From positions 1 through 36,436 of the forward strand of contig CAAESW010000017.1 in the NCBI GenBank assembly GCA_900758845.1: a stretch of DNA of 36,436 nucleotides, given 5' to 3'. Origin of the DNA: an uncultured Collinsella sp. (GTDB lineage: Bacteria > Actinomycetota > Coriobacteriia > Coriobacteriales > Coriobacteriaceae). A model generated the notes under the pieces. It searched no databases. It worked only from the letters and a program-made list of their open reading frames with translations, and was not told the origin of the DNA. Each line of letters begins with the position of its first letter. Position 1 is the stretch's first letter. Of this stretch, positions 7,324-18,989 are shown piece after piece. The position numbers and the translations under genes are program-made.

Positions 7324-10154
7324 TGGCTGCCAAACTCATCGATCTTTCCTTTACGCTCAACGGCCGTAAGGTCAAGGTTCAGATTGCCCCCGACACCATG
7401 CTCTTTTCGCTTTTGCGCGAGCAGGGCTGCGCGTCGGTGCGCTGCGCCTGCGAGACCACCAACTGCGGCCTGTGCACGGTGTGGCTCGACGGCGATCCGG
7501 TGCTGAGCTGCTCGGTTCCCGCCGCGCGTGTTGAGGGCCGCTCGGTCACCACGCTCGAGGGCCTCAAGGCCGAGTCCGAGGCACTCGCCCGCGCCATGGC
7601 TGCCGAAGGTGCCGAGCAGTGCGGTTTTTGCGCCCCCGGCCTCATCATGAACGTTCTGGCGCTTGCCCGCGCCGCCAAGGAGGACCCGAGCCTCGTCGCC
7701 ACTCGTGAGGAGCTCTCGCGTCAGCTCGCCGGTAACCTCTGCCGCTGCAGCGGCTACGAGAGCCAGCTGCGCGCTATCGTGCGCTTCCTCAACGAGTCCG
7801 GCGTGCAGGTGGGCTTTGAGATGCCCGAGCTGCCGGTCAACGACACCAGCTGCGACGGTGTCTCCTACAAGCAGATTACCCATAAGCAGCCCAAGAAGGA
7901 CTCGAAGGCCCTGCTCGAGGGCCGTCCCGTCTACACGGGCGATATGGTGCCCGCCGGCGCGCTCATCGTCAAACTCAAGCGCAGCCCGTATGCCCGCGCC
8001 AAGATCCGCTCCATCGATACGTCGCGTGCCCTGAAGGTGCCCGGCGTGGTGGGCGTCTACACCTACGAGGACGTGCCCCAGCGTCGCTTTACCATCGCCG
8101 GCCAGAGCTATCCGCAGCCGAGTCCCTACGACCGCCTGATTCTCGAGAACCTCGTCCGTTACCAAAACGAGGAGGTGGCGATCGTCGCCGCCGAGACCGA
8201 GGAGGCCGCCGACAAGGCGCTCAAGCTCATCAAGGTCGACTACGAGGTACTCGAGCCCCTGCTCGACTTTACCCAGGCACTCGATAACGACATCGTGGTC
8301 CACCCCGAGGGCGACGTGACCTTTATGTTCCCGCAGGGCGGCGACGTCCCGCGTAACTTGGTATGCAGCGGCACGAGCGACTTTGGCGACTTGGACGAGG
8401 CCTTCGCCCAGAGCGACATCGTCTTCACCCGCACCTACACCAGCCAGGCCACGCAGACCGCGCCCATGGAAACCTTCCGCGCCTTCGCGACGACCGATGC
8501 GTTTGGGCGTATCTCGGTGACCACCTCTACGCAGGTGCCCTTCCACGTGCGCCGCATGGTCGCGCAGTCGCTCGACATTCCGCAGTCGCAGGTGCAGGTC
8601 ATTAAGCCGCGCATCGGCGGCGGCTTTGGGTCCAAGCAGACGGGCTGCTGCGAGATCTTCGTGGCGTTCGTCACCCAGCAGACCGGCCGTCCGAGCTACT
8701 GCTGCTATACCCGCGAGGAGACCATCACCGCGGGCAACTCGCGCCACCAGATGCAGATGACCGTTAAGCTGGGCGCCATGAACGACGGCACCATCACGGC
8801 CATCGATCTGCATACGCTGTCCAACGCCGGCGCGTACGGCGAGCACGCTACCACGACGATCGGCCTTTCGGGCCACAAGAGCCTGCCCATCTACAACCAC
8901 GTGAAGGCGAGCCGCTTTAGCTGGGACGCCGTCTACACCAATACCAACCGCGGCGGCGCGTATCGTGGCTACGGTGCCACCCAGGGCCAGTTTGCTGTGG
9001 AGAGCGCCGTCAACGAGCTCGCCGACATGCTGCACATGGACCCCGCCGACCTGCGCCTTAAGAACATCGTGCGCGAGGGCGAGATCATGCCGCAGTACTA
9101 CAACGAGAAGCTCAACGCCTGCGCGCTCGACCGCTGCCTGCTGCGCGCGATGGACATGATCGGCTGGCGCGACAAGCCGTTGGCCGTGGACCTGGGCGAC
9201 CGCGTGCGCGCTCTGGGCTGCGCGCTCACCATGCAGGGCTCGGGCATCTCCAACGTGGATATCGCCGGCATCGACATGCGCCTGGAAGAGGATGGATTCA
9301 TTACCATCGGCACCGGCGCCACCGATAACGGCATGGGCGTCGACACGATCCTGGCGCAGATTGCCGCCGAGGAGCTGGGCGTTGAGAGCTCGCTCATTGT
9401 GGTGCGCGGCGTGGACACCGACGTGTCGCCGTTTGATGCCGGCTCGTACGCGAGCTCGGGCACGTACGTGACGGGCCTTGCCGCCAAGAACGCCGCAACC
9501 GAGCTCCGTGAGAAGATCTGCGCCAAGGCCGCCCAGATGTGGGATGTGGACGCCGCCGATGTGGTCTTCGATGGCCAGTACGTGCGTCTGTCCGACGAGC
9601 GTGCCGCGCGCGAGCAGAATCGCTACCTCACGTTGCGAGACTTTGCCAACCTGTGCGTCAAGAACATCGCGGGCGGCGACGCGCTCACATCACATGCCTC
9701 TGCCTGCCTGCCCGTTTCGCCCCCGCCGTTTATGGCCGGCATTGCCGAAGTCGAGGTCGACAAGGCCACCGGCAAGGTGACTGTGGTGGACTACGCGGCG
9801 GCCGTCGACTGCGGCACTGTGATCAACGAGGCACTCGCGCGCGTCCAGGCCGAAGGCGGCATTGCCCAGGGTATCGGCCATGCGCTCTACGAGATTGTCG
9901 AGCACGATGACCGTGGTCGCCTGCGCACCGGCAACTTTATGAGCTACAAGCTGCCCACACGTCTGGATATCGGCAGCATTCGCGTGGCCTTTGAGCCGAG
10001 CTACGAGCCGACGGGTCCGTTTGGCGCCAAGTCGATTGGCGAGGTCGTCATCAACACGCCGCTCGCCGCCGTGGCCTCGGCCGTGGCACACGCCACCGGA
10101 CATCAGGTTCGCTCGCTGCCCATCACGCCCGAGAAGGCCCTGCTGGGGGAGTAG
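7323..10154 (+). CDS. Molybdenum hydroxylase, fused 2Fe-2S and molybdopterin-binding subunit
   Basis: At 943 residues this protein joins two parts that are often separate. Residues 1-160 form a two-cluster ferredoxin-like unit: CETTNCGLC with a later SC for the first cluster, then CGFCAPG and CRCSGY for the second. Residues about 190-943 are the molybdopterin-binding part, with GGGFGSKQ, RGYGATQ and the C-terminal GAKSIGE, whose glutamate is the expected catalytic base. The chemistry is hydroxylation of an aromatic heterocycle or aldehyde using water. Xanthine, nicotinate or another purine are all possible. It has no in-frame UGA. No maturation genes (XdhC, MocA) are next to it. Confidence 0.88.
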   Translation: MAAKLIDLSFTLNGRKVKVQIAPDTMLFSLLREQGCASVRCACETTNCGLCTVWLDGDPVLSCSVPAARVEGRSVTTLEGLKAESEALARAMAAEGAEQCGFCAPGLIMNVLALARAAKEDPSLVATREELSRQLAGNLCRCSGYESQLRAIVRFLNESGVQVGFEMPELPVNDTSCDGVSYKQITHKQPKKDSKALLEGRPVYTGDMVPAGALIVKLKRSPYARAKIRSIDTSRALKVPGVVGVYTYEDVPQRRFTIAGQSYPQPSPYDRLILENLVRYQNEEVAIVAAETEEAADKALKLIKVDYEVLEPLLDFTQALDNDIVVHPEGDVTFMFPQGGDVPRNLVCSGTSDFGDLDEAFAQSDIVFTRTYTSQATQTAPMETFRAFATTDAFGRISVTTSTQVPFHVRRMVAQSLDIPQSQVQVIKPRIGGGFGSKQTGCCEIFVAFVTQQTGRPSYCCYTREETITAGNSRHQMQMTVKLGAMNDGTITAIDLHTLSNAGAYGEHATTTIGLSGHKSLPIYNHVKASRFSWDAVYTNTNRGGAYRGYGATQGQFAVESAVNELADMLHMDPADLRLKNIVREGEIMPQYYNEKLNACALDRCLLRAMDMIGWRDKPLAVDLGDRVRALGCALTMQGSGISNVDIAGIDMRLEEDGFITIGTGATDNGMGVDTILAQIAAEELGVESSLIVVRGVDTDVSPFDAGSYASSGTYVTGLAAKNAATELREKICAKAAQMWDVDAADVVFDGQYVRLSDERAAREQNRYLTLRDFANLCVKNIAGGDALTSHASACLPVSPPPFMAGIAEVEVDKATGKVTVVDYAAAVDCGTVINEALARVQAEGGIAQGIGHALYEIVEHDDRGRLRTGNFMSYKLPTRLDIGSIRVAFEPSYEPTGPFGAKSIGEVVINTPLAAVASAVAHATGHQVRSLPITPEKALLGE

Positions 10155-10195
10155 GCGAGGAGGCGCTGTATCCGCTCATTGCCTAGCCCGGGGGA

Positions 10196-10380
10196 ACTGC
10201 AGCCCACTTTTCAACTGAATTGTGGGCTGCAGTTTCCGTTTGAGGCCCTTGGCGGAAAGTGCATCCCGGAATAGGGGCTCAAAACGGGTTGCAGTTTCCG
10301 GTTGATGGCTATAGCGGAAATTGCATCCCATTCCGAGGCCCCAAGCCGGGACACGCTTTCCGGCGCATGGCCAGCACCGC
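10196..10380. repeat. Tandem palindromic repeat family D, period 62 nt
   Basis: The block opens with a perfect 12-bp palindrome ACTGCAGCCCAC/GTGGGCTGCAGT (10196-10207/10222-10233). GCAGTTTCCG then starts at 10229 and again at 10291, each followed by a facing CGGAAA-n-TGCATCCC. A degenerate third unit follows near 10351 (GCTTTCCGGCGCATGGC). Each unit is itself a palindrome. The whole 10155-10585 gap holds no gene; it contains this block, repeat A copy 2 and the upstream region of tRNA-Leu. Confidence 0.75.
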
Positions 10381-10400
10381 CTGACTGCCGGGTCCCATCG

Positions 10401-10469
10401 AAGTTGCGGTGGAATAGGGGCTGTTTTGGAGGACTGGAGCCCCAAACAGTCCCTATTCCACCGCAACTT
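10401..10469. repeat. Palindromic repeat family A, copy 2 (variant arms)
   Basis: The arms at 10401-10426 and 10444-10469 pair over 26 bp with one G-T wobble. Compared with the other copies the arm reads GGTGGAATAGGG in place of GGTGAAATACGG. Both changes are matched by complementary changes in the opposite arm. Confidence 0.88.
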
Positions 10470-10585
10470 ATGAGATGGGGCGGCGTGCTCTATTGGCTTG
10501 CACTCGTGGTGAGGTCGTGAGCTTGTAAAAGGTGTGCGTGCGCTTGTCGCTCGTATCTGCTATCATTCCTAGTCTGTGCGCTCAT

Positions 10586-10669
10586 GCGGGCGTGGCGGAA
10601 TTGGTAGACGCGCCAGATTTAGGTTCTGGTGGGATTCCCGTGAAGGTTCGAGTCCTTTCGCCCGCACCA
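10586..10669 (+). tRNA. tRNA-Leu (anticodon UAG)
   Basis: An 84-nt class II tRNA. The acceptor GCGGGCG pairs with CGCCCGC, with discriminator A and encoded CCA at 10667-10669. The D arm has TGGTAGACGC. The anticodon stem CCAGA/TCTGG encloses TTTAGGT with TAG at 10620-10622. The long variable arm is TGGGATTCCCGT, and the T loop is GGTTCGAGTCC. Confidence 0.96.
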
Positions 10670-10760
10670 ACGCACCAGCGTCGGTCTCGGCCGTCGCGAC
10701 ACTTTGTTGCATAAAGGTACCAGCACCTCAGATTAGCTGGGCAGTATTAGGAGGAACGTG

Positions 10761-12059
10761 TTGAACATCACCGCTTCTGACGTCAAGGACGCCAAGCTCA
10801 CCGCTACGGTCACCATCCCGGCCGCCGACGTCGACGCCGCGATCAAGAAGGCCTACAAGGACACCGCCAAGAAGTACCGCTTCCCGGGCTTCCGTGCCGG
10901 CAAGGCTCCCCGTCCGGTCATTGACTCCGCTCTTGGCGCCGAGGCTACCCTCGCTCAGGCCACCAACGACCTGATCGCCGCCAACGAGCCCGCCGTCCTC
11001 AACGAGCTGGACATCGTCCCCACCAAGAACGGTGACTACAAGGAGCTCGATCTCGCCAAGGATCACGAGGACTACACCTACACTGTCGAGTTCTCCCTGC
11101 GTCCTGCTGCCGAGCTCTCCTCCTTCGACGCCGTCGAGATCGAGATGCCCCCTGCGGAGGTCACCGAGTCCGAGATCAACAACCAGGTCGAGATGCTCCT
11201 CAACTACCGTGCCACCTTCGAGGACGTCGAGGGTCGCGCCGTCGAGGCTGACGACTATGTGACCGTCGACCTCAAGGCCGTCGAGAACGCCGATAACTTT
11301 GCCGCCGAGGGCCGCATGCTCATCGCCGGTAGCGACAGCAACCCCAAGGAGTTCAACGAGGCCCTGATCGGCGCTAACGTCGACGACGTCAAGACCGTCA
11401 CCTGGACCGACGAGGCCGAGGAGGGCGAGGAGGCCGAGACCCATACCGTCGAGGTCACCGTCAAGGGCATCAAGGTCCGCAACACCCCCGAGCTCAACGA
11501 CGAGCTCGTCAAGTCCGACTTTGGCTTCGACAGCATCGACGCCATGCGCGACGCCATCAAGATCGAGATCGAGCAGGACAAGGCTTCCCGCCTCCCGGCC
11601 GAGAAGGAGAACCGTTGCGTCTCCGCTCTCGCCGAGCGTCTGCAGCTCGACGAGATGGACGCCGACTACGAGCAGTCCGTCTTTGAGGAGCTTGGCCAGA
11701 ACTTCCTGTCCAATCTCGCTGCCCGCGGCATGACTCTGGACACCTGGCTGCCCGCTTCCGGTCTGACCATGGAGCAGTTCATCGGCGACCTGCACAAGCA
11801 GGCCAACGACGTTGCCCGTGAGTCCCTTGCTCTGGACGCCCTCGCCCGCGAGCTCAAGATCGAGGTCACCGAGGACGACATCAACGCCGAGTTCGAGAAG
11901 GCCGGCGTCAAGGACGTCGAGGCTTCCAAGGCCGAGTTCATCGCCGATGGCCGCATGCCTGCCGTCCGCGAGTCCATCCGTCGCTCCAAGGCCGTCGACC
12001 ACCTGGTCGAGAACGCCAAGGTGACCGAGGTCGACGAGACCGCCAAGGACGCCGAGTAA
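10761..12059 (+). CDS. tig: Trigger factor (ribosome-associated chaperone, PPIase)
   Basis: Trigger factor binds nascent chains at the ribosome exit tunnel. The N-terminal domain carries the ribosome-docking motif FPGFRAGKAPRPVID (GFRxGKxP type). A central FKBP-like prolyl isomerase region and the helical C-terminal substrate-binding domain follow, about 432 residues in total and normal for the family. AGGAGG at 10749-10754 sits 6 nt before TTG 10761 but only 3 nt before GTG 10758, so TTG 10761 is preferred. Codons are strongly C-ending, suggesting high expression. It precedes clpP and clpX, the common tig-clpP-clpX order. Confidence 0.95.
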   Translation: MNITASDVKDAKLTATVTIPAADVDAAIKKAYKDTAKKYRFPGFRAGKAPRPVIDSALGAEATLAQATNDLIAANEPAVLNELDIVPTKNGDYKELDLAKDHEDYTYTVEFSLRPAAELSSFDAVEIEMPPAEVTESEINNQVEMLLNYRATFEDVEGRAVEADDYVTVDLKAVENADNFAAEGRMLIAGSDSNPKEFNEALIGANVDDVKTVTWTDEAEEGEEAETHTVEVTVKGIKVRNTPELNDELVKSDFGFDSIDAMRDAIKIEIEQDKASRLPAEKENRCVSALAERLQLDEMDADYEQSVFEELGQNFLSNLAARGMTLDTWLPASGLTMEQFIGDLHKQANDVARESLALDALARELKIEVTEDDINAEFEKAGVKDVEASKAEFIADGRMPAVRESIRRSKAVDHLVENAKVTEVDETAKDAE

Positions 12060-12135
12060 TTCTCGCCACCTTGCCCGCGAGCGCATGCGTGCGCCCGTGA
12101 TGGGGTAAAGTTATACACCGGTTATCCGGTTGCTT

Positions 12136-12180
12136 CGTACGGTGCCAGCCAATGCATAGCATGCGGGCACCGTACGTTTA
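12136..12180 (+). terminator. Hairpin between tig and clpP
   Basis: CGTACGGTGCC (12136-12146) pairs perfectly with GGCACCGTACG (12166-12176), followed by TTTAT. The loop holds another small palindrome (GCATAGCATGC). It may act as a terminator or attenuator before clpP; the T-run is short. Confidence 0.5.
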
Positions 12181-12222
12181 TCTAGAACCAATTTGGTCCG
12201 CAAGAGAGAAATGGAGATGCGT

Positions 12223-12843
12223 ATGATCGCCAAGTTCGATTCCGCCCTCGTGCCATACGTTATCGAGCAGACGCCGCGCGGTGAGCGCAGCTATGATATC
12301 TATTCGCGCCTGCTCAACGACCGCATCATCTTCTTGGGCGAGGAGATTAACTCCGTGAGCGCCAACCTGGTCGTTGCCCAGCTGTTGCATCTTGAGAGCC
12401 AGGATGCCGAGAAGGATATCTCGCTCTACATCAATTCGCCCGGCGGCGAGGTCTACTCCGGCCTGGCGATTCTTGACACCATGAACTTTATCAAGCCGCA
12501 GGTCTCGACCATTTGCGTCGGTATGGCCGCGTCCATGGCCGCCGTGCTGCTTTCGGCTGGCGCCAAGGGCAAGCGTTTCTGCCTGCCTCACTCTAAGGTC
12601 ATGATTCACCAGCCCAGCGGCGGTGCCCAGGGCCAGCAAACCGAGATCGAGATCGTGGCCGAGGAGATCAAGAAGACCCGCCGCGAGCTCAACCAGATCT
12701 TGTCCGATGCCTCGGGCCAGCCCATCGAGAAGGTCCAGGCCGATACCGAGCGCGACAACTACCTGACCGCTTCCGAGGCCCTCGACTACGGTCTGATCGA
12801 CCGTATCGTCACCTCGCGCGATCTCGCCGCGAAGGACGCCTAG
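12223..12843 (+). CDS. clpP: ATP-dependent Clp protease proteolytic subunit
   Basis: ClpP is the serine peptidase barrel that degrades substrates unfolded by ClpX or ClpC. The catalytic triad is visible with the family's spacing: Ser104 in GMAASMAA, His129 in KVMIHQP and Asp178 in ERDNYL. The oxyanion-loop segment INSPGGEVYSG and the C-terminal EALDYGLIDRI are also present. Three in-frame ATGs (12211, 12217, 12223) are close together; GGAGA at 12213-12217 favours 12223, giving 206 residues. clpX starts one base after the stop, so the protease and its unfoldase are co-translated. Confidence 0.95.
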   Translation: MIAKFDSALVPYVIEQTPRGERSYDIYSRLLNDRIIFLGEEINSVSANLVVAQLLHLESQDAEKDISLYINSPGGEVYSGLAILDTMNFIKPQVSTICVGMAASMAAVLLSAGAKGKRFCLPHSKVMIHQPSGGAQGQQTEIEIVAEEIKKTRRELNQILSDASGQPIEKVQADTERDNYLTASEALDYGLIDRIVTSRDLAAKDA

Positions 12844-12844
12844 G

Positions 12845-14251
12845 ATGGCAGGAAACATGCAGGACAACTTTGACGAGAACGGCAACCCCATCCGCTGCTC
12901 CTTTTGCGGAAAAGAGCAGGGCCAGGTCCGTCGCCTCGTAAAGGGCCCGACCAACATCTTTATCTGTGACGAGTGCGTCGCTGCCTGTTCCGAGATTCTG
13001 GAGGAGTCGCTGGCTTCGGACTTTATGGACGCTGCCCGCAACGGCAAGCTGCCGGGCTTTCTCAACGACCACGGCCAGGCTGCATCCCAGCCCGCTGTGG
13101 ACCCCGAGACCGAGGGCTTTGAGCTCGAGGACGACCGCCAGGTCATCACGCATGTGCCGACGCCGCACGAGATCTATGACGAGCTTTCGGCCTATGTTAT
13201 GGGTCAGGAGGACGCCAAGCGCGCCATGTCGGTGGCCGTGTACAACCACTATCGCCGCGTGATCGAGGGCGGCGCCGCGCTTTCGGCCTTTGACAACGGC
13301 TTGGACTCGCAACTCGACGATGATATGGATGAGGTGGAGCTCGCCAAGTCCAACATCCTGCTGCTCGGTCCCACCGGTACCGGCAAGACCCTGTTGGCCC
13401 AGACGCTCGCGCGCATCCTCGAGGTGCCGTTTGCCATCGCCGATGCCACCGCGCTCACCGAGGCCGGCTATGTGGGCGAGGACGTGGAGAACATCCTGCT
13501 CAAGCTTATCAATGCTGCCGATGGCGACATTGAGCGCGCTCAGGTTGGCATTATCTACGTGGACGAGATTGACAAGATTGCCCGCAAGGCCGAGAACCTC
13601 TCCATCACCCGCGATGTTTCGGGCGAGGGCGTTCAGCAGGCGCTGCTTAAAATCCTTGAGGGCACGGTGGCAAGCGTTCCGCCCACCGGCGGCCGCAAGC
13701 ATCCCCAGCAGGAACTGCTCCAGATCGACACGACCAACATCCTGTTCATCTGCGGCGGTGCCTTTGTGGGTCTGGACAAGATCATCGCCGATCGCGTGGG
13801 CAACAAGGGTGTGGGCTTTAACTCCGAGATTGCCGGCCCCACCTCGGTCGACGAGAACGACCTGCTGCGCCAGGTGCTCCCGCAGGACCTCAATGCCTTT
13901 GGCATGATCCCCGAGTTTGTGGGACGTACGCCCGTCGTCACCCAGACGCAGGCACTCGACGAGGACGACCTGGTGTCTATCCTGACCGAGCCCAAGAACG
14001 CCGTGGTGCGTCAGTACCGCAAGATGTTCCAGCTCGAGGACGTCGAGCTTGAGTTTGAGGACGCGGCCCTGCACGAGATCGCCCGCATGGCGCTTGCCCG
14101 CAAGACCGGCGCCCGCGGCCTGCGCTCCATCTGCGAGGACGTGCTGCAGCAGACGATGTTCGACCTCCCTAGCGAGGAGGGTGTCGTCAAGGTCATCGTG
14201 ACCGAAGCCTCCGTAAAGGGTGAAGAGCAGCCCCAACGCATCTACGGGTAA
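12845..14251 (+). CDS. clpX: ClpX unfoldase, ATPase subunit of ClpXP
   Basis: ClpX is a hexameric AAA+ unfoldase that feeds tagged proteins to ClpP. The zinc-binding domain has Cys18, Cys21, Cys41 and Cys44. The ATPase domain has Walker A GPTGTGKT at 175-182, the pore-loop GYVGEDVEN, Walker B IIYVDEIDKIA near 237-247, and a sensor-2 segment KTGARGLRSICE. At 468 residues it is slightly longer than E. coli ClpX (424); the acidic linker after the zinc domain (about residues 75-105) accounts for much of that. A strong terminator follows, ending the clp operon. Confidence 0.96.
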   Translation: MAGNMQDNFDENGNPIRCSFCGKEQGQVRRLVKGPTNIFICDECVAACSEILEESLASDFMDAARNGKLPGFLNDHGQAASQPAVDPETEGFELEDDRQVITHVPTPHEIYDELSAYVMGQEDAKRAMSVAVYNHYRRVIEGGAALSAFDNGLDSQLDDDMDEVELAKSNILLLGPTGTGKTLLAQTLARILEVPFAIADATALTEAGYVGEDVENILLKLINAADGDIERAQVGIIYVDEIDKIARKAENLSITRDVSGEGVQQALLKILEGTVASVPPTGGRKHPQQELLQIDTTNILFICGGAFVGLDKIIADRVGNKGVGFNSEIAGPTSVDENDLLRQVLPQDLNAFGMIPEFVGRTPVVTQTQALDEDDLVSILTEPKNAVVRQYRKMFQLEDVELEFEDAALHEIARMALARKTGARGLRSICEDVLQQTMFDLPSEEGVVKVIVTEASVKGEEQPQRIYG

Positions 14252-14263
14252 ATAGCTTGAATC

Positions 14264-14299
14264 CAGGCCCCGCGGCAATCACCGCGGGGCCTGCCATTT
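14264..14299 (+). terminator. clpX intrinsic terminator
   Basis: The perfect 12-bp GC-rich stem CAGGCCCCGCGG/CCGCGGGGCCTG (14264-14275/14282-14293) begins 12 nt after the clpX stop. The following CCATTTA is only weakly T-rich. Confidence 0.75.
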
Positions 14300-14380
14300 A
14301 GGGACAGGTTTATTTTGGTCGGTTTTATATGGGCAAATATCGTTTCCCCTGATAAAACCTACCAAAATAAACCTGTCCCT
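14300..14380. repeat. Long palindrome, family B (GGGACAG arms)
   Basis: The arms at 14300-14328 and 14352-14380 pair over 29 bp with a single mismatch. The arm begins AGGGACAGGTTTATTTTGG. It follows the clpX terminator directly and is AT-rich compared with its surroundings. The GGGACAG core is shared with the palindromes at 4575 and 25871. Confidence 0.85.
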
Positions 14381-14455
14381 TTTCGGCAGGTATGCCTGTG
14401 CTATTCTGTGAGATTGTCAAGTTAGTACCTTCAGACTGAAGTAATCGATACCTAA

Positions 14456-14568
14456 GGCGTGTCCGCCTGCTTGGTTTTCGTAGATTCCGCACGAGCCGAA
14501 GAGCACTTAATGTGCTCTTCGTGCGAGCCAGGACCTGACCGAGCGAAAACCAAGCAGGCGGACACGCC
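14456..14568 (+). repeat. Structured repeat family C, copy 1 (upstream of valS)
   Basis: The outer arms 14456-14480 and 14544-14568 are a perfect 25-bp inverted repeat. They enclose a conserved core (14487-14534) with GCACGAGCC, an inner hairpin GAAGAGCAC-TTAAT-GTGCTCTTC, then GTGCGAGCCAGGAC. It ends 20 nt before valS. The core recurs in reverse orientation just after valS, with an unrelated outer stem. Confidence 0.85.
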
Positions 14569-14588
14569 GGCGGGACAGGGAGAGATAT

Positions 14589-17285
<2,697 letters not shown>

Positions 17286-17290
17286 GCGGT

Positions 17291-17415
17291 ACTGGGGGAC
17301 GCGGTTTGGGGCATTGCTCGCTACTGCGGACAGTCCTGCTCGCACGAAGGCCACATTAAGTGGCCTTCGGCTCGTGCGGAACTTGTATCGAGCAAAGCCC
17401 CAAACCGCTCCCAGT
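17291..17415 (-). repeat. Structured repeat family C, copy 2 (downstream of valS, inverted)
   Basis: Read on the minus strand it matches copy 1 through CCGCACGAGCCGAAG, two variable bases, CACTTAATGTG, two variable bases, CTTCGTGCGAGC and AGGAC. The inner hairpin is CGCACGAAGGCCAC-ATTAA-GTGGCCTTC. The outer arms 17291-17320 and 17389-17415 pair imperfectly (GGTTTGGGGC region) and have a different sequence from copy 1. Confidence 0.82.
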
Positions 17416-17562
17416 TCGTTTACGTGGTTGCTTGCATCTGCCTGTTAGGGCCGCTGGGTTGTGGCCTTGAGGTCGCTGCAAAGCGGTGTTTGGCTGAAAT
17501 TTTGAATGGGAGGGGCTCGTTGTTTGTTACGGGCCTCTTTTTATGTTGAGGGGACTTTGGCT

Positions 17563-18906
17563 ATGGCGAAGCGTTCTGGGTTGTATTCGGTGCCGTTCTC
17601 GTTTGAGTTGCTTTCGTTTGATGAGGCTGTTGGGCTTGCTGCTGATACGGGGCGGATTTCTGGGGATGCTGGGCCTCTGCTTGAGACGGTTGTCGATATG
17701 CTCGATGAGCTGGGGCGTCCGGACGAGTACTTTGATTGCATTCAGGTTGCCGGTACCAATGGCAAGACTTCGACTACGCGTTTTTCGGCTGCCATTCTTC
17801 GTGGTGAGGGGCTCAAGACCGCGCTGTATACGTCGCCGCAGCTGGTGCGCTATCCCGAGCGCATGGAAGTCGATGGATGCGTCGTGAGCGATGAGGCATT
17901 CGCCCGTGGCGTTTCGGCCGCTGTTGAGGCGGGGCATCGAGTGAATGCCCGTCGTGTGGCGGCGGGGGAGCGTGCCTATACCATCACGCCGTTTGACCTG
18001 TTGACGGCTGCTGCACTTGTGGTGTTTGCCGAGGCTCGCGTGGATGTTGCCGTGCTTGAGGTTGGCATGGGCGGACGCTGGGATGCTACGAGTGCGACCG
18101 ATCCCGTCGCCGTTGCCATTACGGGCATTGGGCTTGATCACACACGTATTTTGGGCGATACGCTCGAGGCCATTGCGGGGGAGAAGGCTGCGGTTATTAA
18201 GCCTGGACGTCTGGTTGTTTTGGGCGAGGGCACGCATGAGGCGAGCGTTCAACGCGTGATGGATGCACGTTGTCGCGAGTGCGGCATTGTGCCGCTGGTG
18301 GTGAACCATGCCACGACCAAGGTTCCGGCTCACGTGGGCGATACCGTGGAGTTTAGCTGCACTACGCCGCGTGCCATCTATACGTCGAGCATGGTTAAGC
18401 CGGCGTATCAGCCGCAGAATGCTGCGTGCGCGATTATGCTGTGCGAGAGCTATCTGGGTCGCGAGCTCGACCATGACAAGCTCGATGCGTCGCTTATGGG
18501 CTGCCCCACGCCGGGCCGATTTGATGTGCTGGGAACTGAACCGCTCAAGCTGATCGACGCCTGCCATAACCCTCAGAGCTGCGAGAACTTTGTGAGCGCG
18601 CTGAATGAGATCGACGCGTGCGTGGAGAATCGCCCCACGCTGCTATGTGCCGCGCTGGCCGACAAGGACGTGGCGGGCATCGTCGACGTACTGATTCCGG
18701 CGTTCCCCCGCGTGGTCGTGACCCAGACCGATTCCGATCGTGCTCTGCCGGCGGAGGAGCTCGCTGCTCTGGTGGACGCCGATAAGCTCACGGGCGTGTA
18801 CCCCAGCGTATCCGAGGCCCTCGCAGCCCTCGATGCCGCGAGCGAGCCCTTCGTAGCAGCCGGCACCATCACCCTAGCCGGCGAAGTAGCCGGCTTGCTC
18901 CGTTAA
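17563..18906 (+). CDS. folC: Folylpolyglutamate/dihydrofolate synthase
   Basis: FolC adds glutamate to folates (and in many bacteria to dihydropteroate), keeping them in the cell. The 447-residue Mur-ligase-like protein has the ATP loop GTNGKTS at 64-70, ALYTSPQLVRYPERM, the family block LDHTRILGDTLEAIAGEKA and DACHNPQS. Most FolC proteins have GTNGKGS and DGAHNP, so both motifs are slightly altered. ATG 17563 is preferred because GAGGGG lies 9 nt upstream; ATG 17506 would add 19 residues of non-family sequence. The first third uses T- and G-ending codons, unlike the C-ending neighbours. Whether it has one or both activities cannot be told. Confidence 0.9.
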   Translation: MAKRSGLYSVPFSFELLSFDEAVGLAADTGRISGDAGPLLETVVDMLDELGRPDEYFDCIQVAGTNGKTSTTRFSAAILRGEGLKTALYTSPQLVRYPERMEVDGCVVSDEAFARGVSAAVEAGHRVNARRVAAGERAYTITPFDLLTAAALVVFAEARVDVAVLEVGMGGRWDATSATDPVAVAITGIGLDHTRILGDTLEAIAGEKAAVIKPGRLVVLGEGTHEASVQRVMDARCRECGIVPLVVNHATTKVPAHVGDTVEFSCTTPRAIYTSSMVKPAYQPQNAACAIMLCESYLGRELDHDKLDASLMGCPTPGRFDVLGTEPLKLIDACHNPQSCENFVSALNEIDACVENRPTLLCAALADKDVAGIVDVLIPAFPRVVVTQTDSDRALPAEELAALVDADKLTGVYPSVSEALAALDAASEPFVAAGTITLAGEVAGLLR

Positions 18907-18922
18907 CCCATACCCCCTCATC

Positions 18923-18989
18923 AGTTGCGGTGAAATACGGACTGTTTTACAAGCCAGAAGCCTCAAACGGTCCGTATATCACCGCAACT
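18923..18989. repeat. Palindromic repeat family A, copy 3
   Basis: The arms 18923-18947 (AGTTGCGGTGAAATACGG...) and 18965-18989 pair over 25 bp with one mismatch and one wobble. It begins 17 nt after the folC stop. Confidence 0.87.

Noticed and set aside
7323..10154. Selenocysteine in the molybdenum hydroxylase, given the nearby Sec genes
   Set aside because: The frame is complete with no internal TGA and reaches the normal C-terminal GAKSIGE motif.
14400..14588. T-box riboswitch before valS
   Set aside because: No AGGGTGGNACCGCG-like T-box sequence or specifier stem; the region is explained by palindromes B and C.
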